Shown piece by piece: positions 35,701 to 44,000 of a stretch of DNA of 64,000 nt. The DNA comes from Diplonema japonicum (taxonomy: Eukaryota; Euglenozoa; Diplonemea; Diplonemida; Diplonemidae), in NCBI GenBank assembly GCA_964019335.1, contig OZ025681.1:248001-312000 (forward strand). Reading direction: 5' to 3'. The notes under the pieces are model-generated. The model saw only the letters and a program-made list of their open reading frames with translations. It was not told where the DNA came from and ran no database searches. The translations under genes were made by a program, and so were the position numbers. Position 1 is the stretch's first letter; the number at the start of each line of letters is the position of its first letter.

Positions 35701-37990
35701 GCCACGCCTCGCCGAAGAGTGTAACAGACCTCGAGATGTCGTGGAACTCGATGGTGTCAATGTCTACCCTGTTCCCCCAATGGAGCAGTCCTTTGTTGCA
35801 GGCGTACACCAAGGTGTTCTCAAATTTCATCCACATATTTGTACTCTTCCAGTCAACAAGACCAGGCTCCTTCTCCAAGCGCGTGCTCCTGGCTGCCCTT
35901 CCGGACATGTACTTCAGATTCGGTCCATCATACGAAAGCTCACCACCGACATAAATGCACCCACCAGCACTCCAGTAGGCCCCAGACGAGTGTGCTGTAT
36001 TGCCGTAGAAACGTTTGAAGGGTCGGCTTTGTGGTTCGATCGTTGTGTCAGACTGGAACTCTCCAATGGGTTTCTTAAGGCCGGGGAAGCCAAAGCCAGA
36101 CCAACCACCAGAGGCCACGTTGCCAATAATTTCGTTGTGGGCGTTGGAAAAGTAGAATCCAGCTGCGGATGCGTCTGCCGGCTGGATGCGCTGACCAGAG
36201 GTGAGACCCCCAGCCCCAACATCCTGGTTCACAACCTCACCACTTTGCCCACCGCCAGCGGCAGCCGCACCAATTGGCTTCACATAAGCAGCAAGGTTGT
36301 AGCTCACAGTGTTGTTCTCCTCGACCCCGTCCTCCACGTAGAAGCAGTTGCCTGTGGCGTTGAAGGCTACGTTCTCTGTCTCCAGGACCTCGTGGGTCCC
36401 GTGGATCACGAAGCACCTGAAGTACGTGTCCCTCGCCACGTTGTCAGAGAAGAAGGACCCCGACCCTGCCCCGAGGAGATGGAAGTGGAACGGGTAGCGT
36501 GCCATCGTGTTGGTCTGCCCCATGTAGCGGGTCGCCACACCGGCGAAGCGCCCACGAGACCCTGCGACGATGGTGTGGCCCCCGTACCCCTCTGCGTCGG
36601 GAACCCCCTCCATCATCACGTGCCTGCTGAGGAGCCCGACCTCCCCTTGGTACTCGGTCCCTGCGTAGTGGGCGTACTGCAGCGGTGACTCGAACTGAAT
36701 CAGCATCCCGTCGGGGCTCACAGCCTTGATCGTCATCACCTCGTTCTGGTTGGGCTGCCCGACATCTGTGTCGTCCCAGATCGTCGTCGTCAGCACCACC
36801 TCCTGCCCAGGGTACCAGTTCACCGACTGCTGCAGGTAGGCCCTGTCATCCCCTGCCCGCGCCTTCCTCGCAAGCCGTGCCCACGTCGGGTAGAAGCGCC
36901 TCCCGAACATGTCGATCTCCCCGCTCCCCACAGCAGCCATCCCCTTGCTCCCGTAGGTCTCCAGGTGAGATGCGGGGTCCCCCTTCGTCCCCCAGAAGGT
37001 GATCTTCACGGGGCCCTCCACCCTGCAGGTCGGGGCGCCGATCCGAAGCTTTCCCTTCACCAAGAGGGCCCGTACCTGCAGCGAGATCTCCTCGTCCTTG
37101 AAGATGAGCTCAGAGGTGTCGGGGATCTCAATCTTGTCGTACTGCCCCACGAAGGAATCCTTCCCGACCACCACCTTCGTGTTTCCAGGGATTGTCAGGG
37201 ACCCGGTGGCCGCCCCGAACTGTGCCTCCCAGGTCACGAGCCCAGGCTCCGTCCAAGGGCAGGCCGTTTGCGAGGTGAGCTCTGCAGCAGGCGGCGCAGG
37301 TGGCTGCACCATCACGAACTTCTCGCTGAAGGAAGGGAGCGTGGGGGGAGCGGCCTTCGACTCAGCGTTCCTGTTCAAGCAAAAGTCCGTGAACGAGAAG
37401 TGCGTCTCCTTTGTCGGGCGCGCTGAGAGGTAGAACCGCACCCAGATCGACGAGGCCGCATTGTCGAAGTTCACCTGCGACGTCCATGTCTGCTCGTAGC
37501 GGAACCACCCACTCCCGATGTCTGTCTTGGTGAAGGGTGTCTCCACCCCGCCGATCACGTTCTCCGGCTTATCCTGTGTGTAGTTCGTCGGCCAGATTGT
37601 GTCCTTCGTGTAGGTGGTCTCCATCCCCTGCTTGAAGAGGACAAGCTGCGGCTCGAATGCGAGGTTCGGGTCCTCCTCCCCGGACAGCTTCATGTCGAAG
37701 GTGATGGAGTACGACATGCCCTTCTTGAAAGTGGGGACGGTCGCCGTGTACTTCAGGTACATGTACCAGTCCCCCCAGGCACGGATGGTGAAGGTGCTCA
37801 TCGTGGAGTTGACCTCCTGCTTGTTCCCCCCTGCAACCCATTCGCTCCCTCCTTGAATGGGGGTGTACTCACGGCCGCATGTGGACTCTGCAGCGATGGC
37901 GATCGTCGCTGGGATCGCGGGGCTTGGGGGTGTGGGGAACTGTGCAGCCGCGGAGGCAGCAAGCAGCACCGCCGCAAGAAGGCGGAACAT
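32711..37990 (-). CDS. Giant CEMIP/TMEM2-like G8 surface protein, copy 1
   Basis: About 1759 residues from the ATG at 37990. Signal peptide (1-17, MFRLLAAVLLAASAAAQ); a beta-sandwich module (about 35-205) with FCLN; a G8 domain (about 246-365: TEPGLVTWEAQ, SLTIPGNTKVVV, LLVKGKLRIG); then a right-handed beta-helix with CEMIP/PKHD1L1-like signatures RYPFHFHLLGAGSGS, RCFVIHGTHE, NCFYVEDGVEENN. A second conserved part ends near SVTHKIPAWTDGCP. A Pro/Thr-rich stalk (PTAVPTTAPDTA type, about 33060-34510) follows, then a small Cys module (CDGLGEGARCVLDGVEGACD), acidic linker, one transmembrane helix (WWVWLLVALGVLGLGG) and a 35-residue cytosolic tail. Animal relatives bind or cleave hyaluronan; here a cell-surface glycan-active protein is inferred. 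Paralogue at 41018-46930. Confidence 0.85.
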   Translation of the reverse strand: MFRLLAAVLLAASAAAQFPTPPSPAIPATIAIAAESTCGREYTPIQGGSEWVAGGNKQEVNSTMSTFTIRAWGDWYMYLKYTATVPTFKKGMSYSITFDMKLSGEEDPNLAFEPQLVLFKQGMETTYTKDTIWPTNYTQDKPENVIGGVETPFTKTDIGSGWFRYEQTWTSQVNFDNAASSIWVRFYLSARPTKETHFSFTDFCLNRNAESKAAPPTLPSFSEKFVMVQPPAPPAAELTSQTACPWTEPGLVTWEAQFGAATGSLTIPGNTKVVVGKDSFVGQYDKIEIPDTSELIFKDEEISLQVRALLVKGKLRIGAPTCRVEGPVKITFWGTKGDPASHLETYGSKGMAAVGSGEIDMFGRRFYPTWARLARKARAGDDRAYLQQSVNWYPGQEVVLTTTIWDDTDVGQPNQNEVMTIKAVSPDGMLIQFESPLQYAHYAGTEYQGEVGLLSRHVMMEGVPDAEGYGGHTIVAGSRGRFAGVATRYMGQTNTMARYPFHFHLLGAGSGSFFSDNVARDTYFRCFVIHGTHEVLETENVAFNATGNCFYVEDGVEENNTVSYNLAAYVKPIGAAAAGGGQSGEVVNQDVGAGGLTSGQRIQPADASAAGFYFSNAHNEIIGNVASGGWSGFGFPGLKKPIGEFQSDTTIEPQSRPFKRFYGNTAHSSGAYWSAGGCIYVGGELSYDGPNLKYMSGRAARSTRLEKEPGLVDWKSTNMWMKFENTLVYACNKGLLHWGNRVDIDTIEFHDISRSVTLFGEAWLGNAIVNGVSGNDEIGMADLHHDGFQFYDISVKSVITDTEFRNYQKGICRYTVIPGKTNWKQDDKLCSYNTSDGASNSAHNNIIWSGPFHSDEFKPQQISAVNNIKYTNVDPSQYVSFKVAENGASRFFNFIDFDGSATGEGRPTILGSNKDWWNVCDDCRFESLWMTWLCPKKPAGFPEREVAFIKLLTPDIAASKGGIKEAGVCNPKTNPDWSACDVGYIALWGHGPDHGDALRSTPITQNAGITGITGTGWFLALDGGAAKHLTLNPSQVPNGAPLRFAATYPSGTTFTVTGAHRWNTPLAMTYTLATDLADLWANPHTKYFFDGENFYMMLKKSASMSDMERYERSNTWVYDVDRDWTITVQASCTANGDGFCSVTHKIPAWTDGCPTSPAPDTPAPETPAPDTTVPTAVPTNAPDTAAPTGIPTGSPVTAVPTAMPTGAPDTVAPTAMPTGAPSTAAPTAIPTSSPDTTVPTASPTNAPDTAGPTAVPTTAPDTGVPATTAPATAVPTGAPSTTAPDTLSPGKTAEPTAVPTTAPDTAEPTAVPTTAPDTTAPTAVPTTAPNTAVPTATPTSAPSTAVPTATPTSAPSTAVPTATPTAEPTGAPATDAPTTLVPGKTAEPTAVPTTAPDTAVPTATPTSAPSTAVPTATPTAEPTGAPVTDAPTTLVPGKTAEPTAVPTTAPDTAIPTGTPTLTPTAEPTGAPKTEVPATLSPGDTAVPTATPTTSPDTAGPTGVPSGSPVTKTPTTLSPGDTASPTAAPTQAPSTATPTAGPTGAPATLVPGQSAVPTATPTQAPETGAPATLVPGTTAVPTSTPTSAPNTGAPATLVPGTTAVPTATPTQAPETGAPATLVPGTTAVPTSTPTASPTATRAPETAEPGVGNAMTPAPDVGCDGLGEGARCVLDGVEGACDRKGVCVKGGTALEPEEEDDDGSSGIPWWVWLLVALGVLGLGGACAFFACSKQKEEINVNEFIHALEGNEMQAPQEFARV
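33060..34510 (-). repeat. Pro/Thr stalk repeat of G8 copy 1
   Basis: Degenerate repeat with units of 10-12 codons (for example TAVPTATPTSAPS, TLVPGKTAEP), GC-rich, leaving long spurious open frames on the other strand. Confidence 0.85.
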
Positions 37991-38008
37991 TAAGGAAGTA
38001 CTTTGTAA

Positions 38009-38010
38009 CT
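38009..38010 (-). promoter_or_regulatory. Predicted splice acceptor of G8 copy 1
   Basis: Coding strand: T-rich tract at 38043-38066, then ATTAATTATTCACAG, 18 nt before the ATG at 37990. Confidence 0.55.
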
Positions 38011-38552
38011 GTGAATAATTAATTTGAGGAGACATGCATATTGAAAAAAAAAAAAAAAGAAAGGTGGTATGAAGAAGTTTGAGATATAGGCATACAAGAG
38101 TGCCACACACAGACTATAAGATATAGAGACTGTTTTTTTTTTCCAGGAAAAAAATGAAAAGGATTTATCCTCCTGTCTTTTCCTTTTTTTTCCCCTTTTA
38201 TTGTGGGCCATATTTCGGTGTCGCTGAAGACTTGCAACCAATATTCTTCGTTTCTTTTTGTTTGTTGCAAGATACAATAGCATAAATTATTAACCCCCCC
38301 CTTTTTTTTTTAAAAAGCTCATCGGGAGTGCGGCAACACACAAAAAACGAGAGAAAAACGAAAAAGAAAGGAGAGACATTGTCTTAAGCTTTATTTCTTT
38401 CATTCTTTTTTTTCTTTTTTTTTTTCTTTTCCTTTCTTTTTTTATTTATTTATTTTTTTTTCTTCTTCTGTTCTATTTCTTTTCACTGCTGTACATTCTC
38501 AATGAGAAAGGAAAAACAACAAAAAGAGAAACACGAAAAAAAAAAAAAAAAA

Positions 38553-38597
38553 GGTGTCTTTGAAGGGAACCTGCAGTATGTGACAGGATCGCCTAAC
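38553..38597. repeat. Dispersed repeat R4, copy 2
   Basis: GGTGTCTTTGAAGGGAACCT, GCAGTATGTGACAGGATCGC: diverged R4 directly downstream (coding sense) of a retrotransposon ORF end. Confidence 0.65.
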
Positions 38598-38607
38598 GAC
38601 AATCAAC

Positions 38608-39445
38608 TCATCTAGTGTTTGATCCCTTCTGTCGTGGTAGTGCCTTAGGCCCGTCGTAGTATCTCATCAGCAGCTTGGGCGTGAAACCAACTAGCGAGTT
38701 GTTGAGGATGCAATGCGTTCGCATTTGTTCCTCTAGGATCGAGTGGGTGACCTTCGGGGACGCGAAGATCGGACGAGTGGAGTATCCAGTGACGGCACGG
38801 CTGTGGAGCCCTAGGGTGCGTAGTGAGTGTACTGACTTCATAGTTTTTGCCGGAATCAGATGATTCCCCGTCCCTTTTAGATGGATCCTTTCTAAGACGC
38901 TGAGAATTCTGCCGAGCTTTCTCGCCCAGCATGCTATGTCTTCACCACCCATGTGGAGCCTTTCCGTTGCAATGAGGTCGACCGCCAGTTCCGCCTTAGA
39001 AACTTGCCCGCCGTCCTCGCCCCATTTTAGGGCCTTTAGCCAGTTGAGACAAATGGGATTAGGCCTGGGAAGTATTTCTTCTGCAGCCCATGCTCGTGGT
39101 ACCAAGGGAGAGGTTTCGGGGTTAAGAGGTTCCCCGGTCGGAATGGTCTATTCCAGAAATGCTGTTTGGAGTACCTGACCTGCTTGTCGGCGTGCAAGTT
39201 CTCGAGCTTGCCTGCCACTTCTGCTAGCATCAGGTGGAGCTCCTTGACCCTCGATAGGCTGATGTCCAAGTCCGAGGTAATGATGCCGTGTACGCGGGTG
39301 CAGATTGGCCAGTTGATGTGCTCTTGCACCAGCCATTCGCGGTCGGCGTTGGCCGTTCTAAAACCGGTGTGTGCCGGGCAGTGCCAAATTGTATGCTGCA
39401 GGAGGTCGCTGGTCCCGCCCCTAATGTCGAAGGCATCCAAGGCAA
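38608..39445 (-). pseudogene. 3' fragment of a non-LTR retrotransposon, decayed
   Basis: Two overlapping frames (39036-39500 and 38608-39105) together encode what the fragment at 14791 encodes in one: a knuckle remnant FDIRGG ... HTIWHC in which the two N-terminal cysteines have become Phe and Arg, then SRVKELHLMLAEVAG, WLKALKWGEDG, VSKAELAVDL and HSLRTLGLHSRAVTGYSTR. The frame change around 39036-39105 breaks the protein. Junction with poly-A at about 39443. Confidence 0.68.
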
Positions 39446-41017
39446 AAAAAAAAAAAAACGGAGAGAGGGAAAAAAGAAAAGAAAGGAAAATACCGTTCAA
39501 GAAATGGGTTCATGAATATAGAAAAAAGAGAGTTTGTGAGAGCCGAGGAGGAACCCCAGCGTTGGCTTACCCTATAAAGTCTTGATCAAAATACCCCATC
39601 TTGACAAAAATAAAATAAAAAGAAGTGACGACAATGAAGAGCTAGGGGAAAAAGGACCTTTTTCCTTTTTTTTTTGGGAAAAAGTATTTTTTTTAGAGAC
39701 GATAAAAAGTTTTAAAGTGTAACAAAATATCATTTGCATCTGACCACATAAGGCAAGAGTGCAAGCGGCGAGGCACATCAGCGCTGCCGCTCCCAGCTGC
39801 AACTTCTTTCATGCTGGCTTGCTGAGGCACCAATTTTTATTTTTTTCTCGTTTGCTACGCCTCAGCAAAGTCTTTGGTCGCCAGAAGTACTTTTCTCCGT
39901 TTTTCTTTTCTTTTTTTTAAAACATTGAAAAACAAACTATCAAGTTCACGGGAAAAAAAAAAGAAAAAAAAAGAGAAAGGTAGAACGCAGAGAGAGTTAT
40001 TAGCTATAAGTTATTTTTAATTTTCTTCATTTTATGGTAGTTTATGTCACTTTTCAGAATAGAAAACTGCCTCGATTGCCCTGATGAAACTGCAATTCGA
40101 CTGTGAAAATGGGGCTTCGGAGAGTGACGGAAAAAAAAAAAAAAAAAGAAAAACCTCCGGAAATGTGGCATTTAAAAAAAAAGGGGGGGGGGAGGCGAGA
40201 GGGGTAGAAATATATAAAAAAATTAGAAAAAACGTCCTCTAAAAAAAAAAAAAAAGAAAAAAAGAAAAGAAATAACACCTATTTGTGTTTCAATCCGTAT
40301 ATCGCTTGCCCTATTATTCTGCGAGAAGGGGGAAAAAAAAAAAAAAAAGCTTCTCACATAAAGGGCCTTAATAAAAACACATGAGAAATCTGAGGCGTAG
40401 CAATAGTAAAAGAAAATCTTATTTTCCATCATTTTTTTTTTTGCAAAAGCAGGTATCTTCAGAACTATTAAACGAAGATGGTTTGCGTGGAAAACAAAAT
40501 TAAAAAAAAAAAAAAAAAAGAGACATTTAAGGGTACCTGCGGTATGTGGCAGGACGCCTAAAAAAGAAACAGGTGAGGCATTGAAAGAAAAAAAAAAAAG
40601 AAAAAGAAAGTAAATATACTCCAACTACAGTGATTTAAAAAAAGAAAACAAAGGGCCCTTGATAGGTATTAAGAATAATAATACCAAACAGGGCTTACCC
40701 TCTCCCTGGTTCACCCCCTTTCTTGAGCGCAAAACGAATGCTGTTAACAACAGTGTTAGTTAGGCGGCCTTTAGCAAACGCGTTACGGGCAGAAACTTCC
40801 AGGTTTCTGCCTACGGCGCAAAAACAACGACCAGCGCTTCTTTTGATTACTCAGGCTTACTTCGCTTTAATAGCTCAAAGAGAACAAAAAAAAAACAATA
40901 GAAACAAGGAATTTGATCCAACAAACCTCGGAGAGAACTGGCCTGCATTCAAAGAGAACGAAGCGTCAAGTAAAACGTAAAAAGTATTTTAAAAAAGACA
41001 AAGGAGGGGTCTTCACT
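39446..41017. other. AT-rich spacer between G8 gene 2 and retro fragment
   Basis: No supported gene. Homopolymers and one R4 copy (40519-40559). Confidence 0.55.
40519..40559. repeat. Dispersed repeat R4, copy 3
   Basis: GAGACATTTAAGGGTACCTG, CGGTATGTGGCAGGACGCCT; one base different from copy 1, also preceded by poly-A. Confidence 0.8.
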
Positions 41018-44000
41018 TCAGACCCTGACTAGCTCGTTAGGTCCGGTCTTCCCCATAGCAGCCATCTCCGGTCCCTCCAGCACGCTTAGGAACTGGCCTA
41101 GATCGATCTCGGTGTCGCGCTTCCTCTTCTTCATAGCCGCCAAGGCACCGACCATGCACATGCACAACACGCCCAAGGCAACGAGGAGCCAGACCCACCA
41201 AGGGATCCCGCTGCTGCCGTCGTCGTCCTCTTCCTCCGGCTCCAGCGCGGTGCCCCCCTTCACGCACACCCCTTTCCTGTCGCACGCCCCTTCCACTCCG
41301 TCCAGCACGCAGCGTGCCCCTTCCCCCAACCCGTCGCACCCAACATCCGGTGCCGGTGTCATCGCGTTCCCCACCCCGGGTTCCGCCGTCTCAGGGGCCC
41401 GTGTCGCGGTAGGGGACGCAGTCGGAGTCGAGGTGGGGACAGCTGTTGTCCCAGGGACAAGGGTGGCCGGTGCTCCTGTTTCGGGTGCCTGTGTCGGGGT
41501 CGCTGTAGGGACAGCCGTCGTCCCAGGGACAAGGGTGGCGGGTGCCCCTGTGTTCGGTGCCGAGGTCGGAGTCGAGGTGGGGACAGCCGTTGTCCCGGGT
41601 ACAAGGGTGGCCGGTGCCCCCGTTTCGGGTGCCTGTGTCGGGGTCGCTGTGGGAACGGCTGACTGTCCAGGGACAAGGGTCGCAGGAGCCCCCGTGGGCC
41701 CAGCGGTGGGGGTCGCTGTGGATGGGGCCTGCGTGGGAGCCGCTGTCGGCGATGCCGTGTCCCCGGGAGACAGTGTCGTCGGTGTCTTCGTGACAGGTGA
41801 TCCGCTCGGGACACCCGTCGGGCCTGCCGTGTCGGGGGAGGTTGTGGGCGTCGCGGTCGGGACCGCCGTGTCCCCAGGTGACAGGGTGGCCGGGACCTCT
41901 GTCTTTGGTGCGCCCGTCGGCTCTGCTGTGGGTGTCAAGGTTGGCGTCCCGGTCGGGATCGCCGTGTCAGGGGCCGTCGTGGGGACAGCCGTCGGCTCCG
42001 CCGTCTTCCCGGGAACCAAGGTGGTTGGCGCATCGGTCACAGGTGCCCCCGTCGGCTCTGCTGTCGGTGTTGCGGTCGGAACTGCCGTGCTTGGCGCCGA
42101 GGTGGGGGTTGCTGTCGGGACCGCCGTGTCGGGTGCTGTTGTGGGGACAGCCGTCGGCTCCGCCGTCTTCCCGGGAACCAAGGTGGTTGGCGCATTGGTC
42201 GCAGGTGCCTCCGTCGGCTCTGCTGTCGGAACTGCCGTGCTTGGTGCCGAGGTGGGGGTTGCTGTGGGCACTGCCGTGTTGGGTGCTGTTGTGGGGACAG
42301 CCGTCGGGGCTGCTGTGTTAGGTGCCGTCGTTGGGACTGCCGTTGGCCCCGCCGTGTCGGGAGCGTTCGTCGGAGATGCGGTGGGGACCGTCGTATCGGG
42401 GGAGCTGGTGGGGATGGCCGTGGGAACAGCCGTGTCTGGAGCACCAGTTGGCATGGCAGTGGGAACAGCTGTTACAGGAGCACTGGTGGGCATTGCTGTG
42501 GGAGTGACTGTTTCCGGAGCGCTGGTGGGCACTGCCGTCACAGGCGACTGGGTGACAGGAGAAGTTGTAGCTGGTGATCCCGTCGGCTCTGCTGTAGGGA
42601 TGGCCGTTGGCTCCGCCGTGTCAGGAGCCGTTGTGGGGACAGCGGTCGGTTCTGCCGTCTTTCCAGGGGACAGGGTGTCGGGTGCCGTTGTGGAAGGCGC
42701 ACCTGTCGGGACAGCGGTTGCAGGTGCCGTGGTCGCAGGTACCCCGGTGTCAGGTGCCGTAGTTGGGACAGCCGTTGGCTCTGCAGTGTCGGGAGCGTTC
42801 GTCGGGGATGCGGTGGGGACCGTCGTGTCGGGGGAGCTGGTGGGGATGGCCGTAGGAACAGCTGTGCTTGGAGCGCTGGTGGGCACTGCAGTTGGCATGG
42901 CAGTGGGCACTGCCGTCACAGGCGGCTGGGTGACAGGAGAAGTTGTAACTGGTGCTCCTGTCGGCTCTGCTGTTGGCTCCGCCGTGTCAGGTGCCGTTGT
43001 GGGGACAGCGGTCGGTTCTGCCGTCTTTCCAGGGGACAGGGTATCGGGTGCCGTTGTGGAAGGCGCACCTGTCGGGACAGCGGTTGCAGGTGCCGTGGTC
43101 GCAGGTGCCCCGGTGTCAGGTGCCGTAGTTGGGACTGCCGTTGGCCCCGCAGTGTCGGGAGCGTTCGTCGGGGATGCGGTGGGGGTCGTTGTGTCAGGAG
43201 CGTTGGAAGGCATGGCTGTAGGTACAGTCGTGACAGGAGAAGTAGTGGGGATAGCCGTAGGGACAGATGTGTCTGGAGCGCCGGTGGGCGTGGACGTGGG
43301 AATAACCGTGTCTGGGGCGCCAGTTGGCACTGCTGTGGGGGTGACTGTGTCTGGTGCGTTGGTAGGAACAGCTGTAGGGACAGTAGTATCAGGTGCATTC
43401 GTTGGCACTGCTGTGGGGGTGACTGTGTCAGGACTAGTAGTTGGAACAGCTGGTGCCAATGTGTCAGGGGCTGGCGATGTTGGGCATCCCTCGGTCCACG
43501 CAGGAATCTTATGCGTGACAGAACAGAAGCCATCACCGTTGGCCGTGCACGAGGCTTGAATAGTGATCGTCCAGTCTTTATCAACGTCGTACACCCACGT
43601 GTTGTCTCGCTCAAACTTCGAAGAGTCCGCCATGCCTGTGCTCTTCTTCAGCATCAAGATGAGGTTTTCCCCGTCAAAGAAGTACTTCGTGTGAGGGTTC
43701 GCCCACAGGTCCGCAAGGTCAGTCGCCAGAGTATACGTCATGTCAAGTGGGGTGTTCCACCTGTGGGACCCCTTCACTGTGAACGTGGTCCCGCTGGGAT
43801 AAGTGGCCGCGAATCGCAGTGGTGCTCCATTCGGGACTTGCGCAGGGCTGATGGTGAGGTGCTTTGCGGCACCTCCGTCGAGAGCAAGGAACCAGCCAGT
43901 CCCCGCGATACCTGTGATCCCCGCATTCTGTGTGATAGGAGACGATCGCAGGGCGTCACCATGATCAGGACCGTGGCCCCACAGAGCGATGTACCCAACG

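Larger units (their letters stand above)
37991..38607. other. Spacer upstream of G8 copy 1
   Basis: No gene. Homopolymer-rich; includes R4 copy 38553-38597 next to a retrotransposon fragment. Confidence 0.55.
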
